64,000 nucleotides of DNA from Arthrobacter sp. FW306-07-I (lineage in GTDB: Bacteria; Actinomycetota; Actinomycetes; Actinomycetales; Micrococcaceae): positions 868,001-932,000 of the forward strand of contig NZ_CP084550.1 of the NCBI RefSeq assembly GCF_021800405.1, read 5' to 3'. The position numbers and the translations under genes were made by a program. Below are positions 53,435 through 61,892 of this stretch, piece after piece; the stretch's first letter is position 1; every line of letters starts with the position of its first letter. Below the pieces are notes generated by a model that worked only from the letters and a program-made list of their open reading frames with translations, ran no database searches and was not told the origin of the DNA.

Positions 53435-54328
53435 TCAGGGGCGGAACGGCAGACGCGGATCGATGTCCTGGTTCTCCCAGGTTTGCCGGACCCAGCCGTG
53501 GTGCGGGTCGTCACTGATCAGCCACTCCCGCACCGGACCGGGTCCCGCCATGACGTTCAGGTAGTAAAGGTCGTATCCGGGAGCTGCCATGGCCGGGCCA
53601 TGCCAGCCGTAGGGGACCAGGACGACGTCGCCGGTGCGCACCTCGGCCGTCACGTCGATGGGCCGCTCGTCGGAGGCGTAGACACGCTGGTAGCCGATTG
53701 CGTCGGTGTCGGAGGGAGCGCCTGATCCGGCCGCCACCTGCGTCTCGAAGTAATAGATCTCCTCGAGGGAGGTCTCGCCGTCCTTCTCCTCATCGTGCTT
53801 GTGCGGAGGGTAGGAGGACCAGTTGCCGGCGGGGGTGAGGACCTCGCACACGATGAAGCGGTCGGCTTCCAGCGCTGCCGGCGTGCCGAAATTGTGGACC
53901 TGGCGCGAGCAGTTGCCGGCGCCGCGCAGTTCGACGGGGGTTTCGGCTGCAGATACCAGTCGGGTGGGATAGGACGCCTTGGCCGGCGCGGTGGCCACGG
54001 CAACCCTGCCGCCGTCGGGGGAGCTGATGCTTACCGCACGTCCGGTGCCCGAGTAGAGCACGTCGCTTGGGCCTGCGAAGACCGACGCCCGGCCTGCCAG
54101 CGGGTAGTCCCTGCCGTCAACGCTGACCGTGAAGGACCCGGTAAGGGGCACCACGATGCGTTCCTCGTCTGCGGCGGGAAGTTCGACGGCGGCGCCCGCG
54201 GCCAGGGTGGCCACCTTCAGTCCGGTGTGTGCCCAGCCGTTCACGGTAAGGGAGGAATCGGGGGTTCCGATCGAAATGTCCCATTTGCCATGGCCGGCAG
54301 TGCCCAGGGGGTAGACCCAGTTGGTCAT
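53435..54328 (-). CDS. iolB: 5-Deoxy-glucuronate isomerase
   Basis: A 297-residue double-cupin protein. NWSSYPPHKHDEEKDGE (about 167-183) gives the metal-binding His pair and Glu, and EEIYYFE (about 189-195) plus the final VPYGWHGPAMAAPGYDLYYL region (about 252-271) complete the family pattern. It converts 5-deoxy-glucuronate to 2-deoxy-5-keto-gluconate, between IolD and IolC. It is separated from the other iol genes by the MarR/MFS pair and transcribed oppositely, behind a GntR gene 17 bases away, so it forms a gntR-iolB unit. Confidence 0.93.
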   Translation of the reverse strand: MTNWVYPLGTAGHGKWDISIGTPDSSLTVNGWAHTGLKVATLAAGAAVELPAADEERIVVPLTGSFTVSVDGRDYPLAGRASVFAGPSDVLYSGTGRAVSISSPDGGRVAVATAPAKASYPTRLVSAAETPVELRGAGNCSRQVHNFGTPAALEADRFIVCEVLTPAGNWSSYPPHKHDEEKDGETSLEEIYYFETQVAAGSGAPSDTDAIGYQRVYASDERPIDVTAEVRTGDVVLVPYGWHGPAMAAPGYDLYYLNVMAGPGPVREWLISDDPHHGWVRQTWENQDIDPRLPFRP

Positions 54329-54345
54329 GGAGTTGGCTCCTTGGA

Positions 54346-55086
54346 TTAGCGCTGGACGAGTGTCATTTCGAAGCTGTAGGAATCGGCGCGGTACACGTGG
54401 TGGCCCGTTTCAACCCTGCGGCCGGTATCGTCCACGGCGGTGCGTTCCATCGTGACCAGCGCAGACCCGGCCGCGGTGTCCAGCATGGAGGCTTGGTAAT
54501 CATCGGCGGTTTTGGCGCCGATACGCTGGGTTGCCAGCCGGAAGTTCACACCGCCGCGGCGCAGGATGGAGTAGAGCCCCTCGGCCCGCAGCATGGCCTC
54601 ATCTATGTCAGCGATATCGTCGCGCACCCAGTTCTCCATGAGGGCCAGCGGCTTGCCGCCCACTTTACGGAGCCGGGTGAAGTGGTACACCTTGGAGCCT
54701 GCCGGCAGCTGCAGCGTGGCGATGGTGGCGTCATCCGCCTCCACATGCGAGAAACTCAGGACGTCGGTGGTGGGCTTCTTGCCGTTGTTGGTGAGGTCGT
54801 CATAGAGGCTGGAGAGTTCCAGCGGGCGGCGGACCTGGCTGGAGACCACCTGGGTTCCTACACCGCGCTTGCGCACCAGGAGGCCGGAACGGACCAGTTC
54901 GTCCATGGCCTTGCGCATGGTGGGCCGGGACAGGTTGAGCTGGGCCGCCAGGTCGATTTCGTTGTCCAGTCGGCTGCCGGGTTCCAGTGCGCCGCTGTAG
55001 ATGGCCGCTTCAATACCCTGGACCACCTGGTGGTACAGGGGCACGGGGGAGGAGCGGTCGATGGTGAGTCCCAGATTGTTCGCCAC
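54346..55086 (-). CDS. GntR-family regulator (HutC/UTRA), probable inositol regulator
   Basis: A 246-residue protein: winged helix RSSPVPLYHQVVQGIEAAIY, then NLSRPTMRKAMDELVRSGLL (about 12-65), and a UTRA ligand domain with PAGSKVYHFTRLR and GHHVYRADSYSFEM. Inositol regulators of corynebacteria (IolR) are GntR type. The gene is directly upstream of iolB, and its promoter shares TTGAYAGGACAT with the iolC promoter. I therefore call it the likely iol regulator, but the ligand is unproven. Confidence 0.85.
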   Translation of the reverse strand: MANNLGLTIDRSSPVPLYHQVVQGIEAAIYSGALEPGSRLDNEIDLAAQLNLSRPTMRKAMDELVRSGLLVRKRGVGTQVVSSQVRRPLELSSLYDDLTNNGKKPTTDVLSFSHVEADDATIATLQLPAGSKVYHFTRLRKVGGKPLALMENWVRDDIADIDEAMLRAEGLYSILRRGGVNFRLATQRIGAKTADDYQASMLDTAAGSALVTMERTAVDDTGRRVETGHHVYRADSYSFEMTLVQR

Positions 55087-55160
55087 GATGCGTCCCTTGT
55101 GTCGGTTGGATCAGCGCCGCCCGGTCGGGACAGGCGCGCTGGGGGCACTTTGCCGCCATA

Positions 55161-55181
55161 TGTTCTCTTGATAGGACATAG
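55161..55181 (-). promoter_or_regulatory. Candidate iol operator before the GntR gene
   Basis: TTGATAGGACATAG (55168-55181, plus strand) closely matches TTGACAGGACATTAG upstream of iolC (42227-42241). Upstream ATGTT (from 55160) mirrors GACAT, giving the same spaced half-site layout. Confidence 0.5.
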
Positions 55182-55361
55182 TCCCTTCTCGATCGTAGCA
55201 GTCGCACCGGGACGGTCAAGGGTGCTCCACGGCTGCTGTGATACAGGGGCGGAGGGTTGTCCTGTTGTAGGGACGCATGGGAGAAGGACGCCTCCTCCCG
55301 CCCCCGCGTTTGCGTTGGGTGGCTAGGCTGGCACCATGACGTGGGCCGCAGGACAACAATC

Positions 55362-56498
55362 ATGAATTTTGCCGGTAGCCTTGGTCCCCGCCCGCGCACC
55401 CTCGAGGTCCAGGACTTGGCCAGCTTCGACCGCCTGGTGGCCGGCGGCGCCGTCAACCTGCACGGCTGGCATGCGCAGTCGCTGGACCTGCGGGGCCGGT
55501 CGGCAGCACTGAAAAGCGTGAGCGTCGAGGGCGCGATGTTCCTGGGCTGCCTCTTCGATGACGGCATGGAGGGCTACCTCCGGAGCCGCGGAGCCCTGAT
55601 CTTCCCCAGGCTGGAAGGTGTCCCGTTCGATCCCTACCGGGCGGCCCTGTATTCCCCGGCTGAGCTGTACGCCGGACTGGCCACGTCCCCGTATGAGGAG
55701 GTGCCGGACGCGCGCATCTACCACTGGAGCATCCAGCCGGGCCAGCGGCACCGGGTGGACTCAACCTTGGCCTCTGCCCTGCACGACCATGCCATCGGTG
55801 ATGCACTGGACGAGCTGACCCGCTCCGGGACCTGGACCCGACGGTCCATCGTCGGCGTCATGGGCGGCCACGCGGCGCCGCGCGGCAGTCGGGAGTTCGC
55901 GGAGGCGGCGCGGCTGGGGAGGCTGCTGGCCCTCGACGGCCATTCGGTGGCTACCGGCGGTGGGCCGGGTGCCATGGAGGCGGCGAACCTGGGCGCCTAC
56001 CTGAGCCAGGCGTCCGACGGCGACGTGCAGGCAGCGCTGGCCACGCTCGCCGTTGTTCCCGGGTTCCGCCCCTCGGTGTCGGCGTGGGCACGTGCGGCCG
56101 CCGCCGTCGTCGAACGCCATCCGGACGGGACGCCCTCGCTTGGCATCCCCACCTGGTTCTACGGGCACGAGCCGCCCAACTACTTTGCCACGCACATCGC
56201 CAAATACTTTGCCAACGCCATCCGGGAGGCAATCCTGCTGGAACTGTGCCACGGCGGGATTGTCTTCCTGCCCGGCGCCGCCGGCACAGTGCAGGAGATC
56301 TTCCAGGACGCCTGCGAGAACTACTACGGCGCCCGCGAAAAGGTGGCGCCCATGGTACTGGTGGGGCGGCGCCATTGGGAGCAGGAATACCCGGCCTGGC
56401 CCATGCTGCGCAGCCTCGCGGCCGGCCGGGCCATGGCGGATTACATTTTCCTGGTGGACACGGTGGACGAAGCAGTGGAGGTCCTCCGGGAACGCTGA
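55362..56498 (+). CDS. LOG-family nucleotide-processing protein (YgdH/PpnN-like)
   Basis: A 378-residue protein. The C-terminal Rossmann part contains VATGGGPGAMEAANLGAY (about 206-223) and FLPGAAGTVQEIFQ (about 303-316), a variant of the PGGxGTxxE motif that binds nucleoside monophosphates. In related proteins this domain removes the base from nucleotides. The first 130 residues are an extra domain with short repeated hydrophobic stretches and an ALKSVSVEGAMFLGCLFDDG segment that resembles pentapeptide-like or pyrimidine-nucleosidase N-terminal domains; I am unsure. The ATG at 55362 follows AGGACAACAATC. The gene stands alone. Confidence 0.8.
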   Translation: MNFAGSLGPRPRTLEVQDLASFDRLVAGGAVNLHGWHAQSLDLRGRSAALKSVSVEGAMFLGCLFDDGMEGYLRSRGALIFPRLEGVPFDPYRAALYSPAELYAGLATSPYEEVPDARIYHWSIQPGQRHRVDSTLASALHDHAIGDALDELTRSGTWTRRSIVGVMGGHAAPRGSREFAEAARLGRLLALDGHSVATGGGPGAMEAANLGAYLSQASDGDVQAALATLAVVPGFRPSVSAWARAAAAVVERHPDGTPSLGIPTWFYGHEPPNYFATHIAKYFANAIREAILLELCHGGIVFLPGAAGTVQEIFQDACENYYGAREKVAPMVLVGRRHWEQEYPAWPMLRSLAAGRAMADYIFLVDTVDEAVEVLRER

Positions 56499-56538
56499 AC
56501 GTTGCCGAAGGACCTCCATGAAAAGCCGCTGCTGGCTG

Positions 56539-57684
56539 CTAGCCCACCGCCGTGCCGAACAGCATGCCCAGCAGGTACGTGATGGCGGCCGCGCCCAGGC
56601 CGATGGCCAGCTGCCGCAGCCCGCGGGTCAGCGGGGACGTGCCGGACAGCAGGCCGACGGCGGCGCCGGTCGCCAGCAGGGAAATGCCCACCAGGGCCCC
56701 TGCCACGACGAGGGCTGCGACGCCGGTCATGCCAAACACGAAGGGCAGGATGGGGATGACCGCGCCGGAGGCGAAGAAGCAGAAACTGGACAATGCGGCT
56801 CCCCACGCCGTGCCCACTGCCTCGTGCCGGTCGTCTTCCTCCGCGAGCTCCGGCTGCAGGGACAGGCTGGGATCGCAGTCGCAGGACAACTGGCCCGTGC
56901 GCTCGGCAACCCGGTGTTCCGCCGCTTCCCGGGACATCCCGCGGGCCAAATACACCAGGAGGAGTTCGTTGTTCTCGAGGTCCAGCTTGGGCGCCGCCGC
57001 CAGGGTGATCTGCGTTGGACGGGTGGCGGCCAGCAATTCGCGCTGGGACCGGACGGAGATGAATTCACCTGCGCCCATGGACATGGCGCCGGCCAGGAGC
57101 CCGGCGATGCCGCTGAGCAGCACCACGCTGCTGGCCACACCGGATGCGGCCATGCCCATCACCAGGGACAAATTGCTGACCAAACCGTCATTGGCCCCGA
57201 AGACGGCCGCGCGGAACGTACCGGCCAGGCGGTTGCGGCCGCGCGTTGCCAGGCCTCGGACCACTTCCTCATGGATCTGCTCATCGGCGGCCATGGCCGG
57301 GGTGGCGTTGGGGTCCTTGGCGTAAGGGGAGCGGCCCTCGGCGCGCTGGGCTAGGGCCAGCACGAACACGGAGCCGAAGTGCCGGGCCAGGAACCCCAGG
57401 AACCGGCTTCGTGTGGATGCCCTCCTGGGTTTGCCGGCGTGCTCACCGAGCAGTGCCAGCCAGTGTGCCTCGTGCCGGCCTTCGGCCTCGGCCAGGGCCA
57501 GGAGGATGGCGCGCTCTTCCCCCTCGCGGTTCTGTGCCAGGTCACGGTAGACGGCGGCTTCGGCGCGCTCATCGGCCAGGTACTGGCGCCACCGCTTGAT
57601 GTTCGACGGCGAGGGCTGGGGTTGCACGGTGTGCGGGGCCTCCTGGGGTATGGCATGCGGATTGGATTGGGCGTGCTGCGACAC
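56539..57684 (-). CDS. VIT1/CCC1-family metal transporter with ferritin-like N-terminal domain
   Basis: A 381-residue protein. Residues about 28-90 form a rubrerythrin/ferritin-like helical pair (DERAEAAVYRDLA, then ALAEAEGRHEAHW) with Glu and His iron ligands. From about 155 the VIT1 region follows: FRAAVFGANDGLVSNLSLVMG, GAMSMGAGEFISVRSQREL and about five hydrophobic helices. VIT1/CCC1 transporters move Fe2+/Mn2+ out of the cytoplasm; the ferritin part probably senses or delivers iron, as in MbfA of rhizobia. The ATG at 57684 is weakly preceded by AGGAG (reverse of CTCCTGG). Confidence 0.88.
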   Translation of the reverse strand: MSQHAQSNPHAIPQEAPHTVQPQPSPSNIKRWRQYLADERAEAAVYRDLAQNREGEERAILLALAEAEGRHEAHWLALLGEHAGKPRRASTRSRFLGFLARHFGSVFVLALAQRAEGRSPYAKDPNATPAMAADEQIHEEVVRGLATRGRNRLAGTFRAAVFGANDGLVSNLSLVMGMAASGVASSVVLLSGIAGLLAGAMSMGAGEFISVRSQRELLAATRPTQITLAAAPKLDLENNELLLVYLARGMSREAAEHRVAERTGQLSCDCDPSLSLQPELAEEDDRHEAVGTAWGAALSSFCFFASGAVIPILPFVFGMTGVAALVVAGALVGISLLATGAAVGLLSGTSPLTRGLRQLAIGLGAAAITYLLGMLFGTAVG

Positions 57685-57949
57685 TGATACTCCTGGGCTG
57701 GAAAGGGCATGTTTTCGCGCCTTTGCCCTGCCAGCCTACTGCGGATTTCCGCGGTTTTTTGGCTGGCAAACCTCGCTGCAAAGTTTCGGTTTGCCTTAAA
57801 CCAAGGGCCCCTGGCGCTTGCGTTCCCGGCCTTCTTCCCGGGCTCCGGCGGCTATTGACCCGTCCGGCCGGCCGGTGCTGTGATGAAGGTGTGGCGCAGG
57901 CTGCGCCCTCCCGAAAGAGCACGTCAGGCGAACCTACGGAGGTTGAATC
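57685..57949. other. Divergent spacer with nested hairpin and GGTTT-AAACC dyad
   Basis: Between the VIT1-type gene and the acidic small protein gene. TGCCAGCC (57729-57736)/GGCTGGCA (57761-57768) enclose GCGGA-TT-TCCGC (57741-57752), followed by TTTTTT (57755-57760) on the plus strand. GGTTT-GCCTT-AAACC (57788-57802) is a separate dyad that vaguely recalls iron-repressor boxes. No gene is evident in the 265 bases. Confidence 0.4.
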
Positions 57950-58177
57950 ATGAGCACCACCGGACAGCACCCGGACATGCCGCACCTGGACGCCGTGGAA
58001 GCGGACCCCGCCTACGATTACGCCGAGGATGCACCGGTAGACGATGCGGACTGGGACGCGGAGGACGCGTTGATTGATGAGGAGGAGCCGGTGGTCCAGT
58101 CGCCGCCGGTGGTCATCGATGCCGAGGACCGCGAGGTCCCGCTGGATGACGACGAGCCCCGCGACACTGAGAGCTAG
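57950..58177 (+). CDS. Small, very acidic protein of unknown function
   Basis: A 75-residue protein with about 28 Asp/Glu and almost no Lys: the sequence runs DAVEADPAYDYAEDAPVDDA and ends REVPLDDDEPRDTES. No hydrophobic core is apparent, so it is probably disordered. The ATG is preceded by GGAGG (57939-57943) at ideal distance and the gene ends before a strong terminator, so translation is likely real. I recognise no family. Binding of cations or basic proteins is possible, not shown. Confidence 0.6.
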   Translation: MSTTGQHPDMPHLDAVEADPAYDYAEDAPVDDADWDAEDALIDEEEPVVQSPPVVIDAEDREVPLDDDEPRDTES

Positions 58178-58200
58178 GACATGGAGGAGTAGGACTTACG

Positions 58201-58249
58201 ACGACGGCACCTCCTTTCGCGGTAAAGCGAAAGGAGGTGCCGCCGTCGT
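58201..58249. terminator. Bidirectional terminator between convergent genes
   Basis: CACCTCCTTTCGC (58208-58220) pairs with GCGAAAGGAGGTG (58227-58239), extended after a 3-base bulge by ACGACGG (58201-58207)/CCGTCGT (58243-58249): about 20 pairs in total. It lies between the acidic protein gene and the symporter gene, which converge here. Confidence 0.85.
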
Positions 58250-58279
58250 GCGTTATATCTTTGCCGGGGATTCTATTTG

Positions 58280-59800
58280 TCAGCGGCCGGCGAGGACTTC
58301 CTCCGGGGCGTCCTCGGGTTCCTGCCCGGAAACCCGGCGCTGCCACGCCTGCATAACTGCGGGGTCCGTGGGCCGGGTGAGCAGTGACGCCGCAATGTAG
58401 ACAACGGCGGAGGCAATCAGGCCGTAGTAGATGGGCTCGTTGGCGTAAATTCCGTCCAGGGGCGCCTTGGCGTTGATTTCGAGGATGATCATGGTGCCCA
58501 GGGTCACGACGGAGCCGACGGCCATGGAGGCCGCGGCGGCCAGGCCGGTGCCGCGCTTCCACACGAGTCCGCCCAGGATGGCCACCAGGAGCCCGCCCAC
58601 CAGGATGTCGTAGGCGATGGTCAGGGCCGCCACCACGTCCTTGGTGATGATGGCGATGACGATGGCCACAATGCCCAGGGCAAGAACCCAGATGCGGTTG
58701 GCCTTGACGTCATGCTCCGGGTTCTCGGTGTCCCCGGTGTTGACCGTCTTGCCGAACCAGCCGGCCACGAACGGGAGGACGTCGGCGCGGGCAACGGTGG
58801 CAGCGGCAATGAGGGCGCCGGAAGCGGTGGACATCATGGCGGCGACGGCGGCTGCCAGGACCAGCCCGCCGATGCCGACGGGGAGCAGGTTCTGGGCCAC
58901 CTCTGCGTAAACGTCGTCCTTGGCGGCGATCTTGACGTTGGAGAGGGCCACGCTGGCGGCCATGCCGATCAGGGCCCCGGCCACGCCGTAGAGGATGCAG
59001 TAGATGCCGGCCGTGGCGCCGCCCCAGCGGGCTACCTTGGGCGTCTTGGCGGTGAACACGCGCTGCCAGATGTCCTGGCCGATCAGCAGGCCAAGGGTGT
59101 AGACCACGAAGTAGGTGATGATCGTCTGGACGCCGATGCCGTCCATCTGGAAGAAGCTGGCGTCCACCCGGCTGCGGATCCCGTCCAGGCCACCGGCGGC
59201 GTTCAGGGTGAACGGGAGCATGAGGAAGAAGATGCCCACGGTCTTGATGACGAACTGCACCTGGTCCGCCAAGGTGATGGACCACATGCCGCCGATGGTG
59301 GAGTACACCAGCACGATGGCGCCGCCGATGGCGATAGCCAGCGCCCGATCCAGGCCGAACAGCACCACGAAGATGGTGGCGTAGGCGCCGGTGGAGGTGG
59401 CGCAAAGCATCAGTGTGTAGGCCAGCATGACGATGCCCGAGGCTTCGGTTGCCCTGCTCCCGTAGCGGAAGGAGAGCATCTGGGACACCGTGTAGATCTT
59501 CAGCTTCTGGATGGTGCCAGCGAAGAGGAGGCTCAGCAGCAGGACGCCCGCGCCAATGGCCACCACCAGCCACATGCCGGAGATGCCGAACTTGTAGCCG
59601 AGCCCCACGCCGCCAACGGTGGAGGCTCCGCCGAGGACGACGGCGGCCATGGTTCCGGTGTAGAGGAACGGGCCAAGGCGGCGGCCTGCCACCAGGAAGT
59701 CACTGTTGTTTTTGGTACGGGACTTGCCCCACCAGCCGAAGGCCAGCATTGCGAGAAGGTACACCACCACGATGGCGATGTTGATGGCACGTGCATCCAT
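58280..59800 (-). CDS. Sodium:solute symporter (SSS family)
   Basis: A 506-residue protein with about thirteen hydrophobic helices. The start INIAIVVVYLLAMLAFGWWG and the region FLVAGRRLGPFLYTGTMAAV fit the SSS/SLC5 family of Na+-coupled importers. The ATG at 59800 follows AAGGAG; a longer frame to 59920 has no such site. Neighbouring XRE-cupin, ureohydrolase and ThDP genes suggest that it imports a guanidino compound, polyamine or amino acid; the sequence gives no direct proof. Confidence 0.85.
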   Translation of the reverse strand: MDARAINIAIVVVYLLAMLAFGWWGKSRTKNNSDFLVAGRRLGPFLYTGTMAAVVLGGASTVGGVGLGYKFGISGMWLVVAIGAGVLLLSLLFAGTIQKLKIYTVSQMLSFRYGSRATEASGIVMLAYTLMLCATSTGAYATIFVVLFGLDRALAIAIGGAIVLVYSTIGGMWSITLADQVQFVIKTVGIFFLMLPFTLNAAGGLDGIRSRVDASFFQMDGIGVQTIITYFVVYTLGLLIGQDIWQRVFTAKTPKVARWGGATAGIYCILYGVAGALIGMAASVALSNVKIAAKDDVYAEVAQNLLPVGIGGLVLAAAVAAMMSTASGALIAAATVARADVLPFVAGWFGKTVNTGDTENPEHDVKANRIWVLALGIVAIVIAIITKDVVAALTIAYDILVGGLLVAILGGLVWKRGTGLAAAASMAVGSVVTLGTMIILEINAKAPLDGIYANEPIYYGLIASAVVYIAASLLTRPTDPAVMQAWQRRVSGQEPEDAPEEVLAGR

Positions 59801-59892
59801 AGATGGCTCCTTGGAGCAGCTGGGCGCCGGGTGTGGGACCGGGGGCGACGGCGCCCGGAACCGCCGCGGACGAACGGAAACGGCTCCTGGAA

Positions 59893-59950
59893 TTGCCCTA
59901 TAGGCAACAGGAGTTTCCACAGACTAGAGTGTGACGGCTGCAACAGTCAA
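59893..59950 (-). promoter_or_regulatory. Promoter and dyad operator of the symporter gene
   Basis: On the minus strand TTGACT (59950-59945) and TAGTCT (59926-59921) are 18 bases apart. TTGCC-CTATA-GGCAA (59893-59907) is a perfect dyad just after the predicted start point, a good repressor site. The XRE-cupin gene on the other strand is the obvious candidate repressor. Confidence 0.65.
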
Positions 59951-60061
59951 GGGGCGCCAGTGGCTGGGGATTGCCCGTGTGGCATCCGCGCGTCACATAA
60001 GCGGCGGCCATTAGTATGGCTCGAGAGTGGAGCCGGGCTGCCGGCCATGAAAGGTTCGTAG

Positions 60062-60637
60062 ATGAAGGCACTGCCAGTTGAGCCCAGCAACGTCCCGGTT
60101 GCCATCGGCTCCAGGATCCGGGCCGCCCGGCAGTCCCAGCGGCTCACCATCGAGCAGGTAGCCGACGCCACCGGGCTGACCAAGGGTTTCCTGAGCCGGG
60201 TGGAGCGGGACCTGACCTCGCCCTCCGTTGCTTCCCTGGTGACGCTGTGCCAAGTGCTGTCCATTTCCATTGGCGACCTCTTTGCCGCGCCTGAAACCCA
60301 CCTGACCAAGCGGAACGACGGCCCGCGGATTTCGCTGGGCGGCCAGGGCATCGTGGAACGCCTCCTGACTGCCCGCTCGGAACGCCGGGTCCAGATCATC
60401 CAGGCCGTCATCGAACCGCACGGCCGTGGCGAGTCCGAGCTCTACGCCGTGGACTGCGACGTGGATGTGCTGCACGTGATCAAGGGGTCCATCAAGTTGA
60501 TCCTGACCAACGAGGAATACGACCTCAGCACCGGCGACACGGTTACCTTCCCCGGCCGCGAACCCCACACCTGGGTCAACCCCACGGATAAGCCGGTCGA
60601 GGTGCTCTGGGTCCTGGTCCCCGCGGCCAGCCGCTGA
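60062..60637 (+). CDS. XRE-cupin transcriptional regulator
   Basis: A 191-residue protein: helix-turn-helix about 16-70 (IGSRIRAARQSQRLTIEQVA, then TGLTKGFLSRVERDLTSPSV) and a C-terminal cupin (about 105-188) with LHVIKGSIKLILTNEEYDLS and TVTFPGREPHTWVNP. This class (PuuR, YdcN) often controls polyamine or amino-acid catabolism and senses a substrate in the cupin. It is divergent from the symporter and on the same side as the ureohydrolase gene, with a DUF559 gene between. Confidence 0.88.
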   Translation: MKALPVEPSNVPVAIGSRIRAARQSQRLTIEQVADATGLTKGFLSRVERDLTSPSVASLVTLCQVLSISIGDLFAAPETHLTKRNDGPRISLGGQGIVERLLTARSERRVQIIQAVIEPHGRGESELYAVDCDVDVLHVIKGSIKLILTNEEYDLSTGDTVTFPGREPHTWVNPTDKPVEVLWVLVPAASR

Positions 60638-60753
60638 TCTCTGTGCACTCCTGCCCGGTTGCCGCCGTGCCTCCGCAGTAGTGCTGCCCGGTTTCTGCGG
60701 AATGCCCTGATGCGCAGGGCCATGGGGCGGGGTAACTGGGCTGGACTGCCCCC

Positions 60754-61836
60754 TTATCGGCGCGGGCTCCGCTGGCCTCCCGCCAGTACCGTCCTGATTT
60801 CCCTGACGACCGAGCCGGGATCAAACCAGATGTGCTCCGGCATGAAGCGAAGGACGGCGTAACCGCTGACGGCTGCGGCATTATTGCGCTTCCGGTCCCG
60901 AAGCATATCGGTGCGTTTGGAGTGGAAGGCAAAGCCGTCAAGCTCCACAATCAGAAACCCTGCGATCAGGAAGTCCACGCGACCGATCCCCGGGAGGAAG
61001 ACCTGTGGTTCGTAGTCGATGCCCTGGCTGCGGAACAGGTGTTGGGCATCGACCTCAACGATGGATTCTGCCCGCAGATCCAGCCCGCGCAGGATGCGGC
61101 GGGCGGTTCCGGAGCGGTCTGCCTGCAGCTGGGATGCCAGCAGTTCGCGGGGCACTCCGTGCAGCCTGATCGCTGAGGTTGCCAGCGCGGTGGACGCCGG
61201 TGGCGCCAGGCACGTCAGGGCATGAAGGGCTACGTCCTCGATGGCTGCAACGGGGAGTAAAGGGTTGCCCTGGAACCTGACCGTGCGATGCCGGATGAAG
61301 CCGCTGCCGTGTCCGTGATTGCACGCCAGATGCGGGCGTTCGGGTGGGTTGCGCAGCCACAGGCCGTAATGGGCGGCGGCGCTGGCACAGCTCAGCCTGG
61401 CATTGTGCATGACGGCCACCAGGAGATGGGGGTCGCAGCCCGGCAGGGCGAATACGCCCCTCTTGGGCTGGGCAACGCCGAGATCCTTGAGTTTCAGCAG
61501 GTCCCGGCGCGGGAATCCTGCCGCCAGGAATTGGCCGGACCTGGCCACACCGCCGCACTTGTGCAGGTATTCGATGAGGTCCACCAGGTTATTTGAGGCG
61601 CGTGGGAGGACGTCTGGAACCCGCCGCAGTCCATATGTGGGCAACTCCGTGCGGTGCCGGGTACGTTCCTGCCCACTTACTTTCTCCGCCTGCCTAGCTC
61701 CAGCGTCGGAAATGCTGGAAACTCGCGGAGCGCGAATTCCAAGGTGGCGCGGCACCGGAAGTAACTGGGGAGGAAGGTACGATCCGACCTCTGCGCGCCG
61801 CCAGGAGGTAAACACCTGATGCTCACAGGGAAACAT
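60754..61836 (-). CDS. AbiEi-like wing plus DUF559 nuclease-fold protein
   Basis: The open frame gives up to 360 residues; true homology probably begins near [20 protein letters not shown] (about residue 84), so the real start is uncertain (no ATG with a ribosome-binding site was found; GTG/CTG/TTG candidates lie between 61815 and 61580). A winged-helix AbiEi-type domain is followed by a C-terminal DUF559/Vsr-like nuclease fold: [20 protein letters not shown] (about 280-299) gives Asp and Glu, then [18 protein letters not shown]. Such proteins are frequent singletons in Arthrobacter; function unknown and no toxin partner is adjacent. Confidence 0.7.
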   Translation of the reverse strand: MFPCEHQVFTSWRRAEVGSYLPPQLLPVPRHLGIRAPRVSSISDAGARQAEKVSGQERTRHRTELPTYGLRRVPDVLPRASNNLVDLIEYLHKCGGVARSGQFLAAGFPRRDLLKLKDLGVAQPKRGVFALPGCDPHLLVAVMHNARLSCASAAAHYGLWLRNPPERPHLACNHGHGSGFIRHRTVRFQGNPLLPVAAIEDVALHALTCLAPPASTALATSAIRLHGVPRELLASQLQADRSGTARRILRGLDLRAESIVEVDAQHLFRSQGIDYEPQVFLPGIGRVDFLIAGFLIVELDGFAFHSKRTDMLRDRKRNNAAAVSGYAVLRFMPEHIWFDPGSVVREIRTVLAGGQRSPRR

Positions 61837-61892
61837 GGGTGTATGATGGCAGTCACACCAGTCCCCTCAACTCCTCGAAGGAGAGGCCTCCA

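Noticed and set aside
58712..60061. Plus-strand frame of 449 codons opposite the symporter gene
   Set aside because: Antisense to a clear membrane protein gene; composition is that of a mirrored hydrophobic gene.
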